This document shows positions 1-6,091 of a stretch of 7,089 nucleotides of DNA, in pieces. Position 1 is the stretch's first letter, and the number at the start of each line of letters is the position of its first letter. The DNA comes from Bifidobacterium breve (lineage in GTDB: Bacteria > Actinomycetota > Acidimicrobiia > IMCC26256 > PALSA-555), in assembly GCA_945889545.1 (NCBI GenBank), contig CAMDCC010000159.1:1-7089 (forward strand), given 5' to 3'. The notes beneath the pieces were generated by a model that was given only the letters and a program-made list of their open reading frames with translations, was not told the origin of the DNA and searched no databases. Position numbers and translations under genes: made by a program.

Positions 1-1507
1 GAGCGATCTCCTTCTGGGCGAGCGCGGACAGGGCAGCCTTGTTGATCTTGAGCATGGATGTCATCGGGAGCTCATCGACGAGCACCACTCGGTCAGGTGC
101 CTTGTAGTCGGCGATCTGCGATCGGCACCACTCGCGGACGGCGTCGAGCGAGAGAGCGGTGGTGGCATCGACGCCGTCCGCTGCGGGTACGAGGAACGCG
201 ACACCCACCTCGCCGAGCATCGAATCGGGTGCGCCGACCACGGCGGCCCGGGCGATGCCGGGGTGCTCGGCCAGCACGGCTTCGACCTCGGCCGGATACA
301 CGTTGTAGCCACCGCGGATGTACATCTCCTTCAAGCGCCCCACGATCCGAAGGTTGCCGTCGGCGCCCACGAATCCGAGATCGCCCGTGTGGAGCCAGCC
401 ATCGGCATCGACCACTGTCGCGGTGAGCTCGGGGTCGCGCCAGTACCCGCTCATCATCGCCGGGGATCGGCTGAGCACCTCGCCGACCTCGTCCACGCCG
501 AGTGCCCTTCCGTCGTCGGGAGCCACGATCTGGACCTCGACGTCGGGTGCCGGCTGCCCAACCGTGCGCGCGACCACCTCGTCGGAATCGCCGATGCGCG
601 TGCTCGTGGTGACCCCGGCCTCGGTGCTCGTATAACGGGTGAGCACCGGGCAGCCGAGGACCTCGCGCATCCGTCGCACGAGCTCGGGCGGGATCGCCGC
701 CGCGCCAAGCCCTGCGACTCGCAACCCGGAGAAGTCGGTGATCGCGAGATCCGGGTGCTCCAGTACGAGTTGCCACTGCGTGGGAACGCCGGTGGCCATC
801 GTGATGCCCTCTTCGCGGATGAGTCGCAAGGACTCGGCGGCCGACCAGGGCTCACCCGAGAGCACCACGGTCGTGCGATGCACGACTTCGTCCCACACCC
901 GGGTCATGTAGCCAACATGGGGGAAAGGCAACACCGACAACCGCCGATCACCGTCGCAGGTGAGCTCGCCGATGTTGCGCGAGATCGCTGCCTGACGCTC
1001 GTGGTCGTACACCGCGCCCTTCGGCGCGCCGGTCGTACCGCTCGTCCACACGATGCAAGTGGGATCGGTCGCGTCGAGCTTCGGCAGGCGTGCGGGCGGG
1101 TCGGCCGAGAATGCCTCTTTGAGGTCGGTGACGGGCATCACGAGTCCGGGATCGACGCCGATCGGCACCGAGGCTCCGTCGCCCACGACGGTCACCTTCG
1201 GCTGGGTGCGGGCGAGGATGCTCGCCTGTTCTGACGGTCCGAGCCGGAGGTTGACGGCTGAGGTGATCGCGCCGATCCGCATCGCACCCACATAACAGAC
1301 CGCGAACTTGATGGACGACGGGAGCAGCAGCACCACCACGTCGCCGCGGTTCACACCCCGGTCGAGCAGCGTGGCGGCAAAGCCATCGGCGGCCCGATCG
1401 AGCCATTCGTACGTCGCTCGCTTGGCCCCGTGCACGTAGGCCTCTCGGGCAGGCTCGGCCATGGCGACATCGCGGACGAGGTCGGCAGTAAGGCGCGTCC
1501 TCGGCAC
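1..1507 (-). CDS. Acyl-CoA synthetase (class I adenylate-forming enzyme), 3' end cut by window edge
   Basis: This enzyme probably activates a carboxylic acid with ATP to an acyl-AMP and transfers it to CoA in the cytoplasm. The frame is open from 1507 to the left edge, giving 502 residues; the family is usually about 510, so only a short C-terminal tail is missing. Visible motifs in order: P-loop WTSGTTGAPKG (about 154-164), RYTSTEAG (292-298), GWLHTGDLG (370-378), the hinge GRLKEMYIRGGYNVYPAEVE (390-409) and PMTSMLKINK with catalytic lysine about 487. I chose GTG 1507 because the residues from there (LTADLVRDVAMAEPAREAYV) match the usual N-terminal start of the family. ATG 1462 would remove this segment, and an in-frame stop lies at 1535-1537. 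No Shine-Dalgarno sequence precedes the GTG, so the message may be leaderless. The gene is divergent from the dehydrogenase at 1589. The substrate is unknown; fatty, cyclic or aromatic acids are all possible. Confidence 0.93.
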   Translation of the reverse strand, partial: MPRTRLTADLVRDVAMAEPAREAYVHGAKRATYEWLDRAADGFAATLLDRGVNRGDVVVLLLPSSIKFAVCYVGAMRIGAITSAVNLRLGPSEQASILARTQPKVTVVGDGASVPIGVDPGLVMPVTDLKEAFSADPPARLPKLDATDPTCIVWTSGTTGAPKGAVYDHERQAAISRNIGELTCDGDRRLSVLPFPHVGYMTRVWDEVVHRTTVVLSGEPWSAAESLRLIREEGITMATGVPTQWQLVLEHPDLAITDFSGLRVAGLGAAAIPPELVRRMREVLGCPVLTRYTSTEAGVTTSTRIGDSDEVVARTVGQPAPDVEVQIVAPDDGRALGVDEVGEVLSRSPAMMSGYWRDPELTATVVDADGWLHTGDLGFVGADGNLRIVGRLKEMYIRGGYNVYPAEVEAVLAEHPGIARAAVVGAPDSMLGEVGVAFLVPAADGVDATTALSLDAVREWCRSQIADYKAPDRVVLVDELPMTSMLKINKAALSALAQKEIA

Positions 1508-1512
1508 GCGCC

Positions 1513-1527
1513 GGACTGTACCGGTCC
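1513..1527. promoter_or_regulatory. Weak imperfect dyad overlapping the leftward -10 element
   Basis: GGACTG and CGGTCC form six-base arms that match at five of six positions around a three-base centre. The dyad covers the possible leftward -10 element, so a bound protein would block the acyl-CoA synthetase. It is short and imperfect in G+C-rich DNA and may be chance. Confidence 0.2.
1515..1520 (-). promoter_or_regulatory. Possible -10 element for a leaderless transcript of the leftward acyl-CoA synthetase
   Basis: Read on the minus strand, TACAGT fits the actinobacterial TANNNT pattern. It ends seven bases before the GTG at 1507, so transcription would begin at or next to the start codon. 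That would explain the missing ribosome binding site. No good -35 box is seen at the right distance. This is inference from position and a short motif. Confidence 0.3.
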
Positions 1528-1557
1528 TTGCCGCTCAATCTGACGCCCCGTTAGATT
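1528..1557 (+). promoter_or_regulatory. Possible sigma-70-type promoter for the dehydrogenase and second ligase
   Basis: TTGCCG at 1528-1533 and TAGATT at 1552-1557 are separated by 18 bases. They resemble the -35 and -10 boxes of a housekeeping actinobacterial promoter (TANNNT for the -10). Transcription would start near 1564 and give a leader of about 25 bases carrying the ribosome binding site. The -10 box is part of the right arm of the inverted repeat at 1537-1557, so a protein bound there should repress this promoter. Confidence 0.4.
1537..1557. promoter_or_regulatory. Inverted repeat, candidate operator shared by the divergent acyl-CoA genes
   Basis: AATCTGAC (1537-1544) and GTTAGATT (1550-1557) are inverted copies matching at seven of eight positions around the spacer GCCCC. 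The one mismatch would be a G-U pair in RNA. The site lies in the middle of the 81-bp divergent spacer, is A+T-richer than its surroundings and covers the proposed rightward -10 box. This position and symmetry suit a dimeric repressor such as a TetR-family protein, which often controls acyl-CoA genes. No regulator gene is in the window, and I do not recognise the sequence as a named consensus. Confidence 0.5.
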
Positions 1558-1575
1558 CACGCGTACTTCCAACAC

Positions 1576-1582
1576 AAAGGGG
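1576..1582 (+). promoter_or_regulatory. Ribosome binding site of the dehydrogenase
   Basis: AAAGGGG lies six bases before ATG 1589. It is a purine-rich Shine-Dalgarno sequence at normal distance and fixes this start. Confidence 0.7.
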
Positions 1583-1588
1583 TATCTC

Positions 1589-2356
1589 ATGGCCCGCTTC
1601 ACCGACAAGGTGGCACTCGTGACTGGCGCGGGATCCGGCTTGGGGCGCGCCACCGCCACTCGTCTGGCATCTGACGGCGCCCAGGTTGCTGTACTCGACC
1701 TCAACGAGGGTGCAGCCAAGGAGACCGCGTCGGCGATCGAAGCTGCGGGCGGCACCGCCCGCGCGTATGCCGTCGACGTGTCCGACTGGAGCTCGGTCGA
1801 GGCGACCGTGGATGCTGCGGCCAAGGACCTCGGGCGACCGCAGCTCCTCGTGAACTGCGCGGGCGTGGGCGCCTTTGTACGTAGCGAGGAGGAGACGTTC
1901 GAGAGCTGGTCGCGCATCATTGGCGTCAACCTCACCGGCACGTTCCTCATGTGCCGTGGGGTGCTGCCACACATGCTCGACGGTGCCGGAGAGGGGACGG
2001 GTGGAGTGATCGTCAACGTGGCCTCGAATGCCGGCTTGATGGGTCAGCCGTACTCGGCTGCGTACTGCGCATCGAAGGGCGGTGTGGTCAACCTCACGCG
2101 TGCGCTCGGCGTGGAGTACCGCGCTCGCGGCGTACGCGTCAACGCCATCGCGCCCGGCGGCATGAACACGCCGATGATCCAGACATGGGGCTTTCCCGAG
2201 GGTGCAAAGCCTGAGGACTTCGCCGCGATCACCTCAAAGATCGGGTACGCCGAACCTGAGGAGCAGGCCGGATTGATCTCGTTCATCGCGTCCGACGAGG
2301 GGCGCTACATGGTCGGCCAGATCATCTCGATGGACGGTGGCATCACATGCGGATGA
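1589..2356 (+). CDS. Short-chain dehydrogenase/reductase (classical SDR)
   Basis: This is a 255-residue cytoplasmic oxidoreductase of the classical SDR family, probably interconverting a secondary alcohol and a ketone with NAD(H). It has the Rossmann motif TGAGSGLG (12-19), NCAG at 89-92 in place of the usual NNAG, and the catalytic set Asn114 (VNLTG), Ser146, Tyr159 and Lys163 (YCASK). A PG pair follows at 189-190. Asp37 at the end of the second strand suggests a preference for NAD over NADP. The length is typical for the family. ATG 1589 has a good ribosome binding site. The second acyl-CoA synthetase starts about 10 bases after its stop, so the two are probably co-transcribed. The SDR may act on a hydroxyacyl-CoA or on a cyclic alcohol before activation; the sequence does not decide. 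No defects are seen. Confidence 0.95.
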   Translation: MARFTDKVALVTGAGSGLGRATATRLASDGAQVAVLDLNEGAAKETASAIEAAGGTARAYAVDVSDWSSVEATVDAAAKDLGRPQLLVNCAGVGAFVRSEEETFESWSRIIGVNLTGTFLMCRGVLPHMLDGAGEGTGGVIVNVASNAGLMGQPYSAAYCASKGGVVNLTRALGVEYRARGVRVNAIAPGGMNTPMIQTWGFPEGAKPEDFAAITSKIGYAEPEEQAGLISFIASDEGRYMVGQIISMDGGITCG

Positions 2357-2357
2357 G
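2351..2357 (+). promoter_or_regulatory. Ribosome binding site supporting start GTG 2367
   Basis: GGATGAG overlaps the stop codon of the dehydrogenase and lies nine bases before GTG 2367. The earlier in-frame GTG at 2337 has no comparable sequence upstream. The overlap of stop and ribosome binding site points to coupled translation of the two genes. Confidence 0.5.
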
Positions 2358-2366
2358 CGCACGCCC

Positions 2367-3905
2367 GTGAGCCAGGAGTTGGGCCTCTGGGGGCTGGTCG
2401 AGGCATTGGCGCAGCGCGATCCGAACCATGTGATCGCCGTCGACGAGGAAGGACGATCGCTCACGTCGCAGGAGTTCCGCGACGCAGCCGAGCGAGCTGC
2501 GGCTGGATTGCACGCGATGGGCGTGACCGCCGACACGCCGGTGTCGTGGATGCTTCCAACCTGGCTCGAGTCGGCGACGTTGGTGGTTGCACTGGCGCGC
2601 CTGGGTGCCGTGCAGAACCCGATCCTGCCGATCCTCGGCGTCCGCGAGATGCGCTTCATCACGAACCAGACCAACGCTGAGCTCTTCATCGTCCCGTCGG
2701 CCTGGCGCGATCGCCAGTTTGCCGACGAGGCCCGTGACATCGCCAAGGACCAGACCGGGATGGCGGTGCTGGTGTGCGACCGCCACCTTCCCGAAGGGGA
2801 TCCGGCCACGCTGCCGCCTGCGCCGCCGTCGTTCGATCCCGCGGTCGCGCCGGTGCGCTGGGTCTTCTACACGTCGGGAACCACGGCCGACCCCAAGGGC
2901 GCGCGCCACACCGACGACTCGGTGAAGGCGTCGGCCGTCGGCATGATCGAGGCGCTCGAGATCACCGCCACCGATCGTTCCGCCATGGTGTTCCCGTTCA
3001 CGCACATCGGCGGCATCGGATGGCTGTTCACGATGGCGATCACCGGCGTGACCGGTCTCTTCGTGGAGTCGTTCGTGCCGGCCACGACCATCCCGTTCCT
3101 CCAGCGCGAGCACGTCACCCTCGCTGGCGCGGGCACTCCGTTCCACATGGCGTACCTCGCGGCGCAACGGCTCCAGCCCGATACGCCGTTGTTCCCCGAC
3201 GCGCGGGCGTACCCCGGCGGCGGCGCGCCGAAACCGCCGCAGCTCCACTACGAGGTGAAGCAAGAGCTCGGCGGCGCGGGTGTGGTGTCGGGCTGGGGGC
3301 TCACCGAAGCGCCGATCCTCACGATGAACACGGTGCACAGCACCGACGTGCAGCTCGCCGAGTACGAAGGTCCGGCGACACCGGGCGTGCAGCTTCGGGT
3401 CGTGAAGCTCGACGACACCGAGGGCGGCGTCGGCGAGGAAGGTGAGCTGCGCGCCAAGGGCGCGCAGGTGTGCAAGGGGTATCTCGACTCGGCACTCGAC
3501 GCCGACGCGTTCGACGAGGACGGCTGGTTCCGCACCGGCGACCTCGGCGTGATCGACGCTGACGGCTATGTGCGCATCACCGGCCGGCTCAAGGACGTGA
3601 TCATCCGCCACGGCGAGAACATCTCGGCCAAAGAGGTGGAAGATCTCCTCTTCGCACATCCGCAGATTGCAGATGCTGCGGTCATCGGGCTGCCCGATCC
3701 GCGTACCGGCGAGCGTGCGTGTGCAGTGGTCGTGGTGGCGGAGGGAGCGGTCGCGCCGACACTGGCTGAGCTCTTCGACTACCTCTCCGAGAAGGGGCTC
3801 ACGCGCCGGAAGGTGCCCGAGCAGCTCGAGGTCGTCGACGTGCTCCCGCGCAACGCTTCAGGCAAGGTGCTCAAGCACGAGCTTCGGGCCCAATACGGCC
3901 AGTAG
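2367..3905 (+). CDS. Acyl-CoA synthetase (class I adenylate-forming enzyme)
   Basis: This complete 512-residue ligase probably forms an acyl-CoA from a carboxylic acid, ATP and CoA. Motifs in order: P-loop YTSGTTADPKG (168-178), FPFTHIGGIG (209-218), GWGLTEAP (309-316), GWFRTGDLG (386-394), the hinge GRLKDVIIRHGENISAKEVE (406-425) and LPRNASGK with catalytic Lys500. The P-loop has Ala where most members have the second Gly (TSGTTG), which is a conservative change. The start is uncertain. GTG 2337 is also in frame and would overlap the dehydrogenase by 20 bases, but GTG 2367 has a better ribosome binding site and puts the LWGLVEALAQRDP segment at the usual distance from the N-terminus. It is probably in one operon with the upstream SDR. 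It is only distantly similar to the leftward ligase at 1-1507, so this is not a recent duplication. The GENIS hinge and GWGLTE motif occur in fatty-acid and cyclohexanecarboxylate-type ligases; the substrate is not known. Confidence 0.94.
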   Translation: MSQELGLWGLVEALAQRDPNHVIAVDEEGRSLTSQEFRDAAERAAAGLHAMGVTADTPVSWMLPTWLESATLVVALARLGAVQNPILPILGVREMRFITNQTNAELFIVPSAWRDRQFADEARDIAKDQTGMAVLVCDRHLPEGDPATLPPAPPSFDPAVAPVRWVFYTSGTTADPKGARHTDDSVKASAVGMIEALEITATDRSAMVFPFTHIGGIGWLFTMAITGVTGLFVESFVPATTIPFLQREHVTLAGAGTPFHMAYLAAQRLQPDTPLFPDARAYPGGGAPKPPQLHYEVKQELGGAGVVSGWGLTEAPILTMNTVHSTDVQLAEYEGPATPGVQLRVVKLDDTEGGVGEEGELRAKGAQVCKGYLDSALDADAFDEDGWFRTGDLGVIDADGYVRITGRLKDVIIRHGENISAKEVEDLLFAHPQIADAAVIGLPDPRTGERACAVVVVAEGAVAPTLAELFDYLSEKGLTRRKVPEQLEVVDVLPRNASGKVLKHELRAQYGQ

Positions 3906-3924
3906 GTACGCCAAGTAGGGGTGG
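3906..3924. other. Short convergent gap without a visible terminator
   Basis: Only 19 bases separate the TAG of the rightward ligase from the TGA of the leftward hydrolase. The gap is not self-complementary and has no T-run on either strand. A small CAGCG/CGCTG dyad just inside the hydrolase gene (near 3926-3937) has only a two-base loop and is too weak to call a terminator. The two transcripts probably overlap at their 3' ends or end by Rho. Confidence 0.5.
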
Positions 3925-4671
3925 TCAGCGCTCGCTGCTGCGCTTCGCGGCCTGGTCCACGAACGTGTCGAAGAGGCGCTGTTGTGCGGTGTCGTCGGCG
4001 GCCGTGTCTTCGGGGTGCCACTGAGCGCCGACGACCCACGGAGCGTCGGGGTCGGCGAGCTCGATGGCCTCAATCACGCCGTCAGGCGCAGATGCGACCA
4101 CTCGCAGCCCGTCGCCGACTCGGTCGACGGCTTGGTGGTGGTGTGACGACACCGTTGCAATGGTCGTGCCCATCGCGGCGGCAAGGCGACTGTCGGCATC
4201 GAGGGTGATGTCGTGGATCTCTGCACCGTCCTCGACCCCGGGAAGGCCGTGCCCGACCAGCCGGTCGGTGATGTGCTGATCGAGCGTGCCCCCGAGCGCC
4301 ACGTTCAGCACCTGATGCCCGCGACAGATGGCCAGCACCGGCATCTCGCGGCCGATCGCGGCGCGGCACAGGTCGAGCTCGGTCGCGTCGCGGTCGTGGT
4401 CGACCCCGTAGATCGTCGTGTTGGGCTCTTCGCCATAGGTGGCGGGAGCGAGATCACCGCCGCCGAGCAGCAGGAGGCCGTCATAGCGATCGAGCACCGC
4501 GTTCATCTCGGCGGAATCCGACGGCGCCGGGAGCATGATGGCCTCGATGGCCCCTGCCCGCCGGAGCGCATGGATATAGCGCACCGGCACGACGACGGCG
4601 TCGTCGTAGAAGTTTTCGATGCGACCCTGGTCGAGCAGGGGGTACGCGGGGATTGCGATCAGTGCGCGCAT
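3925..4671 (-). CDS. Gamma-glutamyl-gamma-aminobutyrate hydrolase-like protein (class I glutamine amidotransferase fold, peptidase C26)
   Basis: This 248-residue cytoplasmic enzyme probably cleaves a gamma-glutamyl amide to glutamate and the freed amine product, as PuuD does with gamma-glutamyl-GABA (254 residues in E. coli). The GATase fold is shown by LLLLGGGDLAP (66-76), the nucleophile elbow AICRGHQ with Cys116, the family-typical SHHHQAVDRVGDGL (176-189) and QWHPED with His219 and Glu221. These give a complete Cys-His-Glu triad. No synthetase domain is attached, which argues against a biosynthetic amidotransferase. ATG 4671 is 13 bases after the stop of the glutamine-synthetase-like ligase. 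It has no strong ribosome binding site, so its translation is probably coupled to the ligase. The pairing implies that the ligase adds glutamate to an amine and this enzyme removes it later. The exact substrate (GABA conjugate or another) is inference. Confidence 0.92.
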   Translation of the reverse strand: MRALIAIPAYPLLDQGRIENFYDDAVVVPVRYIHALRRAGAIEAIMLPAPSDSAEMNAVLDRYDGLLLLGGGDLAPATYGEEPNTTIYGVDHDRDATELDLCRAAIGREMPVLAICRGHQVLNVALGGTLDQHITDRLVGHGLPGVEDGAEIHDITLDADSRLAAAMGTTIATVSSHHHQAVDRVGDGLRVVASAPDGVIEAIELADPDAPWVVGAQWHPEDTAADDTAQQRLFDTFVDQAAKRSSER

Positions 4672-4684
4672 GAGCTCGAGCGAC

Positions 4685-6067
4685 TCAGAACTGCTCGAAG
4701 CAGCGCCGCCGTTCCCAGTCGGTGACGACCTGCCCGAACGCGGCCCACTCCTGCCTTGCGGTGTTCACGAGGTGATGGTGCACAGCGGGACCGAACGCCT
4801 GCTGTGCCATCTCGCTGCCCTCGAGCTCATTGATCGCGTCGACGATGTTCCAGGGCACGCGAGCGAGCTCCGCCGCCTCGTACGCGTCGCCTTCGAAGCA
4901 TGTTGACGGCTCCTCGCCATGCTCGATCCCGTGCAACCCGGCCGCGATCGTGGCGGCAAACGCGAGGTACACGTTGCAATCGGCGCCGGGGATGCGGTTC
5001 TCCACCCGGAAGCTCGTGTCGGTGTGCCCGACGACTCGGAAACCGCAGGTGCGGTTGTCGCGTCCCCAGGCGATCGCCGTGGGTGCCCACGAAGCCGGTT
5101 GGTACCGCTTGTACGAGTTCACCGTCGGTGCGTACAGCCACGAGAGCTCACGTGCGTGCGCGAGCTGGCCACCGAGCCAACCCCGGAAGACCTTCGACAT
5201 ATGGTCGGGTCCGGCCTCGTCGCGCATCAGCGCCTTCTTGCCGGCGGCATCCCACACGCTCGAGTGGATGTGGCACGACGAACCGCACTCGCCCATGTCG
5301 TACTTCGCCATGAACGTGATGGCGCGTCCGAGCTCGCCCGCGATCTCCTTCGCCCCGTTCTTGTAGACCGTGTGCCGATCGGCCATCTGGAGAGCGTCGG
5401 AGTATCGGAGGTTGATCTCGTGCTGGCCGAGCGCGGCTTCCCCTTTGGAGAACTCGACCGGGACGCCGGCGCCGTCCATCCCGTTGCGGATCGCACGGAT
5501 GACGTACTCGTCGCGGGATGTCTGGAGGATGTGATAGTCCTCGATGAAGGCCGAGTGGGCGTCGAGGCCCGAGAAGTTCTTCTTCTGGGCCTCTTCGTAC
5601 GTCTCGCGGAACATGAAGAACTCGAGCTCCGAGCCACAGTTGATCGTGTAGCCCGCGGCCTGCGCTCGCTCGATCTGTCGCTTGAGGATCTGACGGGGCG
5701 ACACCTCGACCGGCTCGCCTGTTTGCTCGTCGAAGAGGTCGCAGAGCACGAGCGCGGTCTTATCGAGCAACGGCGTCAGTCGCAGCGTCGAGAGGTCAGG
5801 CCGGCAGAGGAAGTCGCCGTAGCCCTTGTCCCAGTTGGCGAACTCGTAGCCCGGGAGCGGCGTCATGTCGACATCCACCGCGAGCAGGTAGTTGCACGCG
5901 TCGATGCCGTCGCGCAGCACGTAGTCGCGGAAGAAGTGCCCGGTGACCCGCTTGCCCATCAGCCGACCCTGGAGGTCGGGGAACACCACCAGCACCGTGT
6001 CGATCGCGTCCTCGGCGATCATCCGGTCGAGTGTCTCGACGTCGAGCATGCCCCTCACTGCTGTCAT
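4685..6067 (-). CDS. Glutamine-synthetase-family ligase, probable gamma-glutamyl-amine (polyamine/ethanolamine-type) synthetase
   Basis: This 460-residue protein has the beta-grasp and catalytic domains of glutamine synthetase. It keeps the metal glutamates Glu147/Glu149 (SELEF), Glu210 and Glu217 (GQHEINLRY), His266 (CHIHSS), NSYKR with Arg321, NRT with Arg339, and ENRIP with Glu357 and Arg359. Glutamate phosphorylation with ATP should therefore work. The residues that handle ammonium in true glutamine synthetase are gone: the DGSS loop reads ACNY near 57-60, and the flap glutamate (Glu327 in the Salmonella enzyme) aligns with Trp327 in QPASWAP. No adenylylation-site tyrosine is apparent. 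I infer a ligase joining glutamate to an organic amine, like PuuA or actinobacterial GlnA3/GlnA4, of similar length. ATG 6067 has a strong ribosome binding site; Met7 has one too close. It lies between an FAD oxidoreductase (24-bp gap) and the C26 hydrolase (13-bp gap). True glutamine synthetase is unlikely. Confidence 0.92.
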   Translation of the reverse strand: MTAVRGMLDVETLDRMIAEDAIDTVLVVFPDLQGRLMGKRVTGHFFRDYVLRDGIDACNYLLAVDVDMTPLPGYEFANWDKGYGDFLCRPDLSTLRLTPLLDKTALVLCDLFDEQTGEPVEVSPRQILKRQIERAQAAGYTINCGSELEFFMFRETYEEAQKKNFSGLDAHSAFIEDYHILQTSRDEYVIRAIRNGMDGAGVPVEFSKGEAALGQHEINLRYSDALQMADRHTVYKNGAKEIAGELGRAITFMAKYDMGECGSSCHIHSSVWDAAGKKALMRDEAGPDHMSKVFRGWLGGQLAHARELSWLYAPTVNSYKRYQPASWAPTAIAWGRDNRTCGFRVVGHTDTSFRVENRIPGADCNVYLAFAATIAAGLHGIEHGEEPSTCFEGDAYEAAELARVPWNIVDAINELEGSEMAQQAFGPAVHHHLVNTARQEWAAFGQVVTDWERRRCFEQF

Positions 6068-6070
6068 CGG

Positions 6071-6077
6071 CCCCCCT
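6071..6077 (-). promoter_or_regulatory. Ribosome binding site of the glutamine-synthetase-like ligase
   Basis: On the minus strand AGGGGGG lies three bases before ATG 6067, in the 24-bp gap after the oxidoreductase stop. It supports 6067 over the internal ATG at 6049. The gap is too short for a promoter with its own terminator, which suggests one transcript for all three leftward genes. Confidence 0.6.
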
Positions 6078-6091
6078 CGGCTCTGCGACGA

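Noticed and set aside
93..776. Open frame of 227 codons on the minus strand within the leftward ligase
   Set aside because: It is the wrong frame. The real frame, with the GWLHTGDLG and lysine-loop motifs, has no stop to the left edge and so is not a closed ORF.
263..1234. Open frame of 323 codons on the plus strand
   Set aside because: It lies wholly antisense to the leftward acyl-CoA synthetase, has low-complexity Arg/His/Gly-rich translation and no motif. It is a G+C-driven shadow.
1537..1557. Reading the inverted repeat as a transcription terminator
   Set aside because: It lies between divergent starts, has no following T-run and overlaps a likely promoter. An operator fits better.
1351..2016. 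Open frame of 221 codons on the minus strand across the divergent spacer
   Set aside because: It overlaps both the dehydrogenase and the leftward ligase in non-coding frames, and its product is Ser/Pro/Thr-rich without motifs.
2343..3659. Open frame of 438 codons on the minus strand
   Set aside because: Antisense to the second acyl-CoA synthetase, whose frame carries all family motifs. The translation is His/Arg-rich with no recognisable domain.
4685..6067. Calling this gene true glutamine synthetase (glnA)
   Set aside because: The flap glutamate and DGSS ammonium residues are replaced, and the gene is next to a C26 gamma-glutamyl hydrolase.
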